The notes under the pieces are model-generated. The model was given only the letters and a program-made list of their open reading frames with translations, was not told the DNA's origin and made no database searches. Positions 1-11,042 of a stretch of 64,000 nt of DNA are shown piece after piece. The position numbers and the translations under genes are program-made. Position 1 is the stretch's first letter. Each line of letters starts with the position of its first letter. The DNA lies in assembly GCA_946800325.1 (NCBI GenBank), contig OX326957.1, forward strand, positions 61,153,070 through 61,217,069. Reading direction: 5' to 3'. This stretch comes from Luzula sylvatica (taxonomy: Eukaryota; Streptophyta; Magnoliopsida; Poales; Juncaceae).

Positions 1-52
1 AATCAACAAAAACGTAAATATTTTATGAAAAACGAAAATATAACTGTCATAC
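1..52 (-). pseudogene. Intron fragment of a third alpha/beta hydrolase copy
   Basis: These 52 bases are almost identical to the intron next to the exon 4 donor of the hydrolase gene at 18199-21021 (compare about 19546-19598). The match stops exactly at the donor dinucleotide region, where the chromovirus LTR begins at base 53. The simplest reading is that the window opens inside a third hydrolase paralogue, disrupted by a retrotransposon at its exon 4 border. No exon of that copy is visible in the window, so the gene itself is an inference. Confidence 0.6.
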
Positions 53-511
53 TGTAATATACTAGTTAACTAGTTAATTTCACTTAATTTCTGAATAATT
101 AACAAGTAAAAACAAGCACTCAAACCTTGAATAACACTCAAAGTTCAATGAAGAGTTGATAACTCAAGAGTTCACTACAAGAACTAGAAATCTTATCAGA
201 AAACAACATAACAAAACCTAGCACACAATCAACTTAAATACTATAGCTAATCGTATTTCAATTTACTAAAACACCCTCGAACATCCATCAAGATCATCAT
301 CTGGCTTGGAGATCTTCCGCATTCATCATGACTCTCTTCAGCCCGTTACTCCACAACTCATCTTCTTTGAACACGCTAAGCCCACTTCATTCATTCTGGA
401 TCCGATAAGAGAGTGATCCCTACCCGTTTAAACGGGTACTGAATTTAAACTGGAAATATGCAAAATAACCCAAATATATAACATATTCACAAATCTTCTT
501 ATATCCTTACA
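53..511 (-). repeat. 3' LTR of a Ty3/gypsy chromovirus
   Basis: On the minus strand this 459-bp segment starts TGTAAGG and ends ATTACA, giving the usual TG...CA termini with short inverted ends. A purine-rich tract (AAAGGAGG) precedes it, as expected for a polypurine tract at the internal/LTR border. The pol remnant of the same strand lies directly upstream at higher coordinates. The partner 5' LTR is not found in the window, and the upstream part of the element is lost near 2890. Confidence 0.6.
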
Positions 512-2890
512 TTACCTCCTTTTTAATTTAACCTTGACTCAAGGTTTAAAGTTTGAAAATCTTGCCATTAACTCATCATGATCATCTCATGATGTATCCT
601 CATCAGCTAAATTAGACCACCTAATTAGCAATTTCACTACTACATCATTGTCTTTTTTGTAAATTTCTCTTTGCAACACAGTCACTGATTCTACCTTCAT
701 TTTCCCTTCATTTTCCCTTCACTATCCACCTTAGGTAGTTCCTGGTTTACTGTATACTTGTTTCCCACCTTCTTCTTCAATTGAGAAATACCAGATCATC
801 AACCTCAAAACTCCTTTCCACTCTCTTTTTGTCATAGTAATGTTTCATTCTTTCTTGAGATCTTTTCAAATTCTTCATCACAATCTGAACTACATAGTGT
901 CTTTCTTTCGTCCATTCATCCACAGCAGCAACTTTTGTAACCGGAGTGCATCCTAATTCAATTTGAGGAGGCCGGTGACCATAGAGTAATTCAAACGGTG
1001 TATTTTGAAAAGAAGTGTGGAATTTGGTGTTATACCCAAATTCAGCTTGTGATAATCAAGCATTCCACTTTTTTGGGCACTGAGAGACCATGCATCTTAG
1101 GTATTGTTCGAGACACTAATTTATTCTTTCTGTTTGTCCATATGTTTGTGGATAGTATGCACTGCTCATTTTGAGTTTGGTACCATGTAATTTGAACAAC
1201 TCTTGCCAAAAATGGCTGGTAAAAATTATATTTCTGTCACTTACTATGTCCCTGGATATTCCATGGAGCTTACACACATTTTCAAAGAAGTTTTGAGCAA
1301 CTGTCATCTGTGTTGCACGGATACGTCGATATGTCGATACGGCGACGCGTATCGGATACGGTGATACGGCAATTTAACATATAATTTATGATACGATACG
1401 GATATGGCGATACGGGTAAATTTGAATTTTTGGAGTATCCGCGCAACATAGACTGTCATTGTTGTAAATGGATGAGATAATGCAATGAAGTGGCTGTACT
1501 TGCTAAATCTATCTACCACTACCATGATAGAGTCTTTTCCTTCATATTTTGGTAATCTCTCTAGGAAATCCATACTCACACAAGCCCAAGCTTCCTGTGG
1601 TGTAGAAAGTGGTTGTAATAATCTTGTATGTTCTCTCATTTGTTTCTTTGACATATGTCACAATTTTTTTCACCCTCTGATATGAGTCTAGCATGCATGA
1701 GTGTCCCACGCTGCAGAGTCATGCAATTGAGACATGATCCTCTCTTTTAATACACAATCTTCCCCTACATGTAATCTTTTTTTATACCTAATCAACCCAT
1801 CAACCAATTGAAAATTTGGATATTCCAGTGGGTTTATAGTTAACCCTTCCATTAACTTTCTATCCTTCTCACTATTTGCATAACTCATTTCTACTTCCGA
1901 ACACCAATCAGGTTTAATTATGCTAATCACACTCAATTCTTCCTCTTCTATTTTTTTCTTCCTAATGAACCCTAGATAAGTCACCATCTACCTTATTCTT
2001 TACACTTCTTTTGTATTTGATTTCATAATCTAGGCTGATCAATTTAGACAGACCTCTATGTTGCAATTGAGTTGTGATCTTACCCCCAATAAGAACTTTA
2101 AACTCTCTTGGTTTGTCTAAATAATGAATTTCCTCCCTATCAATTAATGCTTCCATTTATCAATGGCTAGCAGTATTGCCAGAGTTCTTTTTCATATATA
2201 GATCTTTGCTGGTTTTTTACTCCCAAAGTCTTACTCATAAAGGCTATAGAAAGTCCATTGCGCATTAAGACAGCTCCAACTCCAAAACCACAAGTATCGG
2301 TCTCTATTAAAAATTGCAGATCAAAATCAGGCAATTTCAAAACAGGAGCTTCACTCATTCTTCTCTTTAATTCATTAAAGCTAACTTAGAATCCTTACTC
2401 CATTTGAATCCTCCTTTCTTCAACATGTCAGTTAATGGTTTACTCACTATCTCATACCCCTTCACAAACTTTCTGTGGTATCCAGTTAACCCCAAAAACC
2501 CTCTCAACTGATTGATGTTTCTTGGTTTGGGTCGGTGCGTCATGGCTTCGATCTTCTACGGTTCTGTGGATACTCCTTCTTCGTTAATTACATGGCCCAA
2601 ATACTCTATTTGGGTTGTCGCAAAGACACATTTACATCGTTTAAGGAGTAATTGGTGTTTAAGAAATTGATCGAACACATTGTGGACATGTTATGTGTGT
2701 TCTTCCATGGTTTTGCTAAAAATGAGGATGTCGTCGAAGAACACTAGCACGAACTTCCTCAAATAAGGCTCAAATATCCGGTTCATCAGCGATTGAAACG
2801 CCGTCAGGACATTGGTTAGGCCGAAAGGCATCACCATGAATTCAAAATGACCAGCATGTGTACGGAATGCGGTCTTGAACACGTCCTCTA
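512..2890 (-). mobile_element. Ty3/gypsy chromovirus pol remnant (RT, RNase H, integrase, chromodomain)
   Basis: Read from high to low coordinates, the fragments follow gypsy pol order. At 2882-2691 is the reverse transcriptase palm with FDDILIFS. At 2358-2167 is RNase H (FLIETDTCGFGVGAVL, AFMSKTLG). At 1987-1688 is the zinc-binding end of integrase, and at 1654-1116 the integrase core (SMDFLERLPK, SDRNIIFTSHFW). At about 1100-530 is the integrase tail, ending in a chromodomain-like stretch (LLIRWSNLADEDTSWDDHD, with one stop inside it). Several frameshifts and stops, a MITE inside the integrase and the loss of gag, protease and the RT fingers show it is dead. The chromodomain places it among the chromoviruses; I cannot assign the lineage. 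Confidence 0.85.
1308..1451. mobile_element. 144-bp hAT-type MITE in the integrase gene
   Basis: The insert is bounded by identical 8-bp copies of ACTGTCAT (1300-1307 and 1452-1459). Its ends are 17-bp terminal inverted repeats differing at two positions (1308-1324 and 1435-1451; the left begins CTGTGTTGCACGG). The inside is rich in GATACGG-type short repeats. The integrase frame reads TTMTV on one side and MTVAQNFF on the other, so removing the insert and one duplicate restores continuity. An 8-bp target duplication with a short TIR is the hAT signature; no transposase is present. Confidence 0.88.
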
Positions 2891-3290
2891 AGATGGAATA
2901 ACCTTCATGTATAATGTATTCGAATTAGCTATGATAAGGTAAATCATATATTTTTCAGATTTTTACTGATATATTAAGTATAACTAGCTTTACTCCCCCG
3001 CGCAAGGCGAGGGCTTATTTGTTCAAGGTTTGCATTGTTTTCATTTTAAAAAAATTACATATTTTTGTAGCGACAGAGTTGTTTTTTGCAAAACAAAATG
3101 CAATTTAAGAAGAATTGAGGGGCTCTTTTGCGAATTTCCATCAATGTTCGCTCATTTCCCTGTACAAAACAAAATAATGATTATTTGTTAATCAAGGGAC
3201 CTATTAGCAATAAATAAAAATCAACTAATTGCAAAGACCAAAATGAAAAATTGCTTACCACTGAACGGGATTAAATCTTTGTTGTCTTGT
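2891..3290 (-). mobile_element. Helitron 3' terminus and adjoining non-coding DNA
   Basis: On the minus strand a GC-rich hairpin (CCCTCGCC TTG CGCGGGGG, about 2996-3014) is followed by a short spacer and CTAG at 2987-2984, then T. This is the standard 3' end of a plant Helitron. The matching 5' TC end was not found. It may lie beyond the LINE that inserted at 3304-7615, so the Helitron could contain the gene debris at 7.7-10 kb. The rest of the stretch has no visible gene. Confidence 0.45.
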
Positions 3291-3734
3291 GCATTTAATA
3301 TCTTTTTTTGAGAAAAATAGAGTAGACTCATAAGTCCTACTTCTATTGTTTGTATTAATTATATAGAATTTGTACAATTATTAAACAAGTCTCTTGAAGA
3401 TATTTGCCCTACACTAGCTAAAAATCACTAATTCCTAAATACCTTCATACTAAGACTTGCTTATAACCCTTAACACCTTAATTACATAATCCTATTAACA
3501 TATTTGTTAAAATTCATTAATTCGAATCTGACATTCCTTTTCCCATTTCCCACAAAACCTTGGAAAAGCTATCAACATAAAACCAAGAATTCAACTCTCA
3601 CAGGAACCCCGATTTTATTTCTAGCGGTCGAGCAGAAAAGAGTATCTTCTTATCTTCTTCGTTCCTCTTTCCTCATTTTCTGCTTGACTATGAATTCCCT
3701 TCAGCCCTCTTTTCGTCTTGTTCAATAAACTCCG

Positions 3735-4260
3735 TCAACGATCTAAACCTCCATCACAGCTTTCTGCAAAGGCGAGATCCTCCATTGTATAGCTTCGCTG
3801 TATTCCAATTTCATCTAGAGTTGAAGTTTCGATCGAATTGGAATCAGGGTGTGAGGTTTGACTGATATTAGAGGTTGGATCAGCAAAATCGGAAGAGATG
3901 AGGTCTTCTAAGCTCTCAACTACAATTTTTAAGTTTGAAAACTCTGGATTTTGCCGATTTGTTTGATTGTCTTCCATATTTATTCTCTCTGAAACATTCA
4001 AATCTGCATTAAACCACCAAATTTGATCACTTGGATTGTCTTGTTGCATTCCTCCTTGATTGGGTTGTTGATATGTCATCTCCTGCCGTTGCATCTCTTG
4101 TTGATCTTCATTAGATGTAGTTCCTGTATCAGAAAATTGATTAGTGTAGTATGAAATCTCATTTGAAGAACAATTTGAACTATTTGAGCTTGTTTCTGAT
4201 TGATTAAAATCATAATTATTATTATTAGGATTTATCTTTGACCCCACTTCTCTGTTAGAA
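3735..4260 (-). other. Q/N/S-rich reading frame downstream of the LINE ORF2, unknown
   Basis: The ORF2 reading frame runs out through a (TG)n(TA)n microsatellite and stays open for about 175 more codons to a TGA just below 3740. The tail is polar and low-complexity at first (NNNNYDFNQSETSSNSSNCS) and then more complex (SNLKIVVESLEDLISSDF, RSYTMEDLAFAES). I recognise no domain. It lies inside the target duplications of the LINE, so it moved with it. It could be a C-terminal extension of this LINE family or a captured or transduced exon; the sequence alone does not decide. Confidence 0.4.
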
Positions 4261-4274
4261 TAATGTTCTATTTC

Positions 4275-4400
<126 letters not shown>

Positions 4401-7400
4401 ATTCCCTGAATTTAATACTAATAAATTTAATTTATACTCATAAATTATCAGGTCAATTATTTGCCAGTCAGAAGATATGGAATTAGTGAAAGTTCTTTTG
4501 CATCTCTCCAACCAAATATGATATAAAAATAATGAGATAAGTATTTTATAATTTTTTGTTTTTGTTTTATCAAGTAATATTTTCAAAGGATCAATTTGGT
4601 TATTTATTTTAATTCCTAATACCCCATGTAATTTTTCATAAATTCTTAATGTAAATGTGCACTGACAAGTTAAATGTTTCACATTTTCTGCAGAATTGAG
4701 ACAAAGTACACATCTATTAACAAAAGACCAGCCTTTTTCATTAAATTATCAATGATAAGTATTTTATTTATATATAATAACCATAAAAATATTTGAATTT
4801 TTAATTCAATTTTAATTTTCCAGATTTTATAGTATTTTGCTTTAATGAATACACCATTTGATAATATTTTGTATGCATTTTTACAGGTATAATTTCTATT
4901 ACCATTCCAAGACCAGTTGAAAACAACTTTTTGAGAAGGATCAAGGGCTAAAGTGCTTAAAAGCTGATCTAATTGAACAAATTGAGATTGTGCCATGTGT
5001 GATAAAGGTACATTAACTCCTAAACTAGTATATAGATTAGTTTCATTCATTTTAGCTAGGAAGTAGTGTAATGTGCCATATTTATTTTCTGCATAGGAAT
5101 AAAGTTCTGAGAATTTATAAATTAGGGGTTTTTCACACCATCTAGATTTCCAGAAATTTATTTTAGTACCATCTCCAATAATAGAATTTAGACTTTGATT
5201 AAAAAAATCAATATTTTTAATGACATCATTCCAAAAGTATGAATTGTTTGTATAACTCTTTTGATCTAAATCTTCATTTAAATGTTTTTCAATTAAATTA
5301 AACCAATCTAATTTTCCTTGTGAACTATAAAAGAGCCATAGCCATTTAATTAGTAAAACTTTGTTTAATAGCTCAATATTTAATACTCCTAATCCTCCTT
5401 TTTCTTTAGATTGGCATACAATATTCCCATCAACTAAATTATAACCATTAGAGTTATTACCTTTCCATAAAAATGTTTTCCTAATTTTATCAATTTCTTT
5501 TATCACCCATTTTGGAAATTTGAAAACATTAAAATAATAAATAGGAATAGATGTTAAAACTGAATTCATTAAGACTAATCTTCCACTTTTACTTAACATA
5601 CTACCCTTCCATCCATTTAATTTATTTGAAATTTTATCTATTATTTTTAAATATTCATTTTTTGATGGTCTTTTATAGTGTAATGGTAAACCTAAATAAT
5701 TAATTGGCAAGGTACTAATTTTGCAATTTAATTCTTTTGAAATATTATCTAATAAATCATTATTAATATTTAATCCAATAATTTCTGATTTTTGATAATT
5801 TATTTTTAACCCCGATTCTTGTCCAAATAAATTTAAAATGAATTTTATTCTCTTAGTGTTATTTAGGTTAGGTTTAATAAATAATAAAGCATCATCGGCA
5901 TAAAATAAACTTGTAACTATATTATTTATTGGTTTCAAAATAAATTTTTTTTCACTTAATGACTCAAGTAATTTAGATAATACATCCATAATTAATAAAA
6001 AATAAGTGGATAGAAGTAGGGTCTACTTGTCTTAAACCTCTTTTGAGGTGTATATATTTACCAGGGTTTCCATTCAAGATAATTCTAGTTGTCCCTGGCA
6101 AAACAGATTTTTGAATCCAATTTATAAATTTATTTCCAAACCCTCTAGATTTTAATACATTAATTAAAAATTTCCATGAAACACAATCAAAAGCTTTATG
6201 TATATCTAATTTTAAAACTATTAATGGTATTTTTTTCCTATGTGCTAAACACAAAATTTCTCCAGCATATACATAATTTTCTGAAATGTTTCTACCCTTT
6301 AAAAACCCTAGTTGATTTTTTGATATCATTTTGTTCATATCTTCATTAATTATATTTGATAATATTTTTGAAAATAATCTTTGCATACTTGATATAAGAC
6401 TAATGGGTCTATAATCTTTTGGTTCAATATCATCATCTTTTTTAGGTATTAGGGTTATATATGATGTGTTAAATTTAGATAAACCATTACTTGCATCTTT
6501 ATTAAATAAATTCATAATTTCATTTTTCAAATTTTCCCAATTTTGCTTAAAAAATTCGCCAATAAGCCCATCAGGCCCGGGACTTTTGTTGTTTTTCCAA
6601 TCTTTAATTGATTGATTTAACTCATTAATATTAAATGGTGAATCTAGTTTAGCTAAATCAAATTTTTCATTTTCATAAAGTTTATTTAAATTTATTGAAC
6701 CTAGTTCTTTATTATTAACAATTTCCTTCCCCATTAAATCTCTAAAAAATGTAAAGAGTAATTTAGACTTATTCATGTGATCTTTGAATTCTATACCATT
6801 TTTATCTTTAAGTATTGCTATCATAGAATTTGATTTTTTTTTATTGAAGCATGTAAATGGAAAAATTTAGTATTTGCATCACCATTTTTAATCCAATTAA
6901 ATTTTGATCTTTGTTTCCAATAAATTTTATTTAATGTTAATATAATTTCTATCCTCATTTTTGCTTTTAATCTTAACCATTTTTCTATTTGTGTTAATTG
7001 TCTAATATCTTCTTTTTTTCTGTCCAATTAATTATTTTTTTACAATTTTCTATATGCATGTCATGTTTAATTCTCATTTGTTTATTTAATTCTGTTAAGC
7101 TTTTACTTAAATTTTCCAATTTTAAATATAATTCTTCCATATTATTACTTAAATTATTTTTTAAATGCTTTTCAATTTCTACTTTAAATTCTTCAATTTT
7201 TAACCACTTTGCTTCAAACCTAAATCCATTAAAAATAGGGTAATTTGTATTTGCTTCATATAAAATTGGGATGTGATCAGAACATATATTAATCCTGGCA
7301 GTTAGTTGTGAGTTTGGAAAATTTGTTAACCAATTTTTATTTATTATAATTCTGTCTAATTTTGCTTTTGATAAAGAATTTTGCCAAGTAAAATTTTTTC

Positions 7401-7719
7401 CCTTTAGTGGTAAATCAATAAGATTATTATGATTTATAAACTCCCTAAATTCATTAGTATAATCATTACTTTTATTTTTACCACTTCTTTCATGTGAGTA
7501 TAAAACTAAATTAAAATCCCCCATAATTAACCATGAATTATTATTTGTATTAGCAATAGTATTTAATTCAATTAAAAATTCTATTTTATCTGCTCTTTTA
7601 TTAGGACCATAATGCGCATTTAATATCTGAAAAAGGAAAGCAAGGGAAGTAAAATATTTCACGAATTGTTGAAAATAAGAAGGGTTAAAATAGAAAATTG
7701 AATACCTAAATTTATTCTG

Positions 7720-8280
7720 AACGAAGGGTTTGTCGACTCGATGTCAACTGTATCTGGAAGAGCACCTAAACAACCAATATTCACTCTTTTTCTGAATAAC
7801 TGCACAAAAAGAAACAAAAAAGTTCAAAACTTTTTCAATGCAAAAATATCAAAATCATCCCAAAACTTATGATAATCACGGAAAAGAGATCTAATTACCT
7901 TTGTCTTTGTGGCCATTCGAAAAGCAGCCAAAGGAATCATTATCTTCAATTTTTCAAACCAAACCATTCCATCTACGTCACGATCAACCCCAATGATGAT
8001 CCTCCGAGACTGTGCAACCAAAGCCGTCTTGCCTAGCCCTTTAGATACCCTGACAATTTATTATCTTCGAGGTTGACACCGCATCGTTCTGATCGACATC
8101 AATCACTTGGAAAGCATGCTCCAATTCTAACTCATCAGCATCGTCGTCTTCTGCACCGCTCATCAGCTTCTCGAATTCCTCAGAACTCACGAATACGATC
8201 AAGTTCCATACCCTGCAATTTCGTAGTGACTTAACCTGCAATTGCAAACCAATTGCAAATAAATACAATTGTGTCAAACA
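7720..8280 (-). pseudogene. Exon-like fragments of an unrecognised gene
   Basis: Three minus-strand open pieces are separated by plausible splice borders. 8228-8075 encodes an acidic stretch (SGAEDDDADELELEHAF, then VIDVDQNDAVS, which loosely recalls an EF-hand loop). About 8048-7900 encodes SRRIIIGVDRDVDGMVWF, and 7783-7707 encodes NIGCLGALPDTVDIES. The GVDxDxxG motif resembles the start of RNase H-fold nucleases such as RuvC or MOC1, but the following residues do not match well. I cannot name the gene. Lying between a Helitron end and an importin-alpha fragment on the same strand, it may be Helitron-captured debris. Confidence 0.35.
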
Positions 8281-8289
8281 AATGACATT

Positions 8290-9775
8290 AATTAATTACC
8301 TGATTTGTTCGTTCCAATCAGAAGCAATTACTATAGGAGAACACATCAATAGGAAATTCCTTTTCGTACCAGGATCGAATCTCGCACTTCGGCTATTCAA
8401 TTTACTCGCACCTCTACCAAACAAAAAGATAAAAAATATCATTTTTGCCCCAGCAAATATTCTTCCAAACCAAAAGAATTAATTAATTAGATAATGAATT
8501 AATTAATTACCCGATTAGTTATCCTGTAGCAAAGAGGGGAATTCAAATTAGACAGTAAGAAAAATGAACCGCCGTACCTTTCGCAGACCAGATTAGGGAT
8601 GGGGTTTGACGATTCGAGGCCTAATGACTGCTCCGCCTCGCGCCATCGACTCGTGCCATCACCTGCTCGAACCTCAGTGTAAGAATGAGAGTCAAATGCG
8701 ACACATTTCTTCTAGGGTCTCGAGATGAGAATCAGACGCCTTGCCGTTAGTCTGCGATTTCGTGGCCCGTCGCAGCCAAAATCACGAACCGCCAGTCGCA
8801 GTCCCAACGCCATCGCCGAAATCGGTCAGAATAACATGCTACGAATCAAAACCAAGGCATCAAATCGGTCAAAAAAACACACAAATCAAACCCATAAACA
8901 GCAGGTCCTACCACAAAACCAAGCCAAATCAGCATTTTCTTTTCATGTCACAAACCAAGCCGAGCCATGGCACAAAGAGTATATAAGAGGGGAAAACGCG
9001 TACCAGAAGAAGGGATATAGGAGAAAAGAGGAACCAAGCACAACCCAAGCAACAATGACGAGAAAAACCCAAAGAGACGAATCCAACCAAAACCCACGCT
9101 GCCTTGAACAACGCGAAGCATGAGGTGTCGAGCACAGATACATGGATCGCCATCAGGCATGCAAAAGCAGTACCGAAGGCCAAGATTGTTCCAGACAGCC
9201 ATGAGAGAGAGAGAGAAGGGGAGAGGCGAGCATCGTAGGGCTGAGAGAGAACGAAGGAGAAGAAGATCGAAAGGCTCTTTGAGCAAGAGCGTGGAAGAGC
9301 GAGAACACAGCCCAATGTTCTCGATTAGAACTATTAATAGATTTTGCATGTAAGATCAATAAATTAATATCATGCCTTGTATCAGAGAATACTAGTGATG
9401 GCCAAATGTAAAATGATCTATATGTTAAATAATTTATTTGAATTAATTTTTAAGAACTACTCGAATGATCAAAATATTGGAGCATTGTCAGTGACTAATT
9501 AAAAACAAATCAAACATGGAAGAACCTTCATGTGACTTAATTAAAGAGAAACATTGGACAATTGTCAATAAGCTTGATCGAACTGACTAAAATTAAGACA
9601 AATTACATATCAAAGATTCGAAATCTATTCGAATTAATTTAATCAGTGACTAATTAAAGATTCAAAAATAGGACCAAGTTACGAAAATAACAATTGACTA
9701 AATTATTCTAGAAAAAAAATAATATAAATCTCTGACTTCTCACTAATATAAATTTTTGGCCAAACAAAAAAAATA
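8290..9775. other. No supported gene
   Basis: The stretch 8580-9340 is moderately GC-rich with overlapping open frames on both strands, none of which resembles a known protein. A short GA-rich patch lies at 9203-9220. 9340-9775 is AT-rich with nothing recognisable. It could be the 5' region of the fragments at 7720-8280 or non-coding cargo of a Helitron; neither can be shown. Confidence 0.5.
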
Positions 9776-10059
9776 TCAATCGGCAACAGCCATGCCATAA
9801 TCTTCATCCTCGAGCCAGTACGTCTCCAATATCTTCACAACCTTCTCATAAATCTCATATTGTCATGGCTCTGAAGATTCTCAATCTTCTTCGGTCCTTC
9901 CACCTTGTCTATCATTTGTGCAAACAAATTGATTTTTCCAGTCGCGTCCACCTTGAGAATGTTCTCGAGACCTTCTAGACAGACACCATTACTATGCGGG
10001 GATCGGGACAGATGAGCAAATCACGGAGCGACTTGATGCATCCTTGGTTCACTAAATAC
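9776..10059 (-). pseudogene. Importin-alpha last exon, frameshifted
   Basis: After an acceptor at 10060 (TCACAG) the minus strand encodes YLVNQGCIKSLRDLLICPDP, then CLEGLENILKVDATGK, NLFAQMIDKVEGPKKIENLQ and EIYEKVVKILETYWLEDED, ending at TGA 9776-9778. These are the last armadillo repeat and acidic C-terminus of importin-alpha, the adaptor that carries nuclear-localisation-signal proteins into the nucleus. Two small frameshifts, one just before CLEGLEN and one before EIYEK, disrupt it. No other importin exon was found upstream. It is a dead fragment, possibly captured by the Helitron whose 3' end lies at 2984 on the same strand. Confidence 0.85.
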
Positions 10060-10611
10060 CTGTGATAAAACGGTCCATAGTCAGATTAAATGAAATATAG
10101 GAAGATGATGACCTGAATGCATCACAAATGCAATAGTATGTATCCTTGGTTCACTAAATCCAGCAGTGATGTTAGTAAATTAATCTTATATTTATAATTA
10201 GGGGGTAATTTTTAAATAGTATGTACCTGAGTATGAAGATCATCACCACTAATTGAACCAAATAAAGAATACTGCATTACAAATGCAAATTAAAATCTTC
10301 AAGCAAAACTTCTATCATACACCTATTTTCAAGGGTATTTGGAGTAATTATCCATTTATGAATATTTAAGGTAAGATATCAAATATATTTATCAATTAAT
10401 GTTTAACTAAATTGGAATTTTTTATTGTTCATTTAAACAAAAATTTCCATAAAAGATAAATTTTATGATACACCCTTTTACAAATATAATTAATTGCTAA
10501 AATACCCAAAATACCCTTGTAAAAGGGTGTATGATAGAATTCCCCATATATATATATATTATACTAAGACCCATACATACCTGGAGTAAAGTATGCTCAA
10601 GATCATTCATA
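10060..10611. repeat. AT-rich stretch with a MITE-like inverted repeat (about 10303-10548)
   Basis: The left arm near 10308-10345 (TCTATCATACACC, then CAAGGGTATTT) is repeated in inverse at 10500-10543 (AAATACCCTTG, then GGGTGTATGATAGA). A second, inner copy of the CATACACCC motif sits near 10470. No clear target duplication is visible. Flanking sequence contains a small duplication of the importin exon start (CCTTGGTTCACTAAAT, near 10145). Confidence 0.5.
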
Positions 10612-11006
10612 TGTTGAATAAATAAACTTAATTAGTGGTAATAGAATAATTAGAGTGACAAGTGTCCACATGCATGTAATTTGAGTCAATGAGTCAATGT
10701 CATGACATGTGTATGCATGCATGAATTAGTAGTGACACATAGGTGTACATGTGTTAGTATGCATGCAAGAGAGTAGACAAGTGTTAATATGCATGCAAGA
10801 GAGTGGACAAGTATTATTAGGAGAGTGTACAAGTGTTAGTATGCATGTGAGTTGTGTATGCTATATAAACACATTTATGTTGTTCTTTATTGTATCATTC
10901 AAGTTAGTAAGAAGAAAGAGAAATAAGAAAGAAAAGCTTTAAGGTATCTCTTCCTCTTCTTCTTCTTTCCTCTTTTCCATAGAAATATAGCCATTATTAT
11001 CCAACA
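10612..11006 (+). repeat. Copia 5' LTR
   Basis: 395 bp, TGTTGAAT...CCAACA. It contains a tandem pair of about 32 bp (GTATGCATGCAAGAGAGT core, about 10757-10820), a CATGCATG-rich zone, and a TATA box (TATATAAA, 10863-10870) placed as expected for the LTR promoter. It carries an extra GAGTCAAT copy absent from the 3' LTR. Confidence 0.95.
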
Positions 11007-11008
11007 AA

Positions 11009-11021
11009 CTGGTATCAGAGC
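11009..11021 (+). promoter_or_regulatory. Primer binding site (tRNA-Met)
   Basis: CTGGTATCAGAGC lies three bases after the 5' LTR. TGGTATCAGAGC is the complement of the 3' end of plant initiator tRNA-Met, the primer used by most plant copia elements for minus-strand synthesis. Confidence 0.93.
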
Positions 11022-11042
11022 GAGAGCGAGAGCAATATTGCA

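Noticed and set aside
8725..9349. Overlapping open frames of 66-133 codons on both strands
   Set aside because: The frames overlap each other on opposite strands, have biased composition and show no known domain. I treat them as chance frames in a GC-richer patch.
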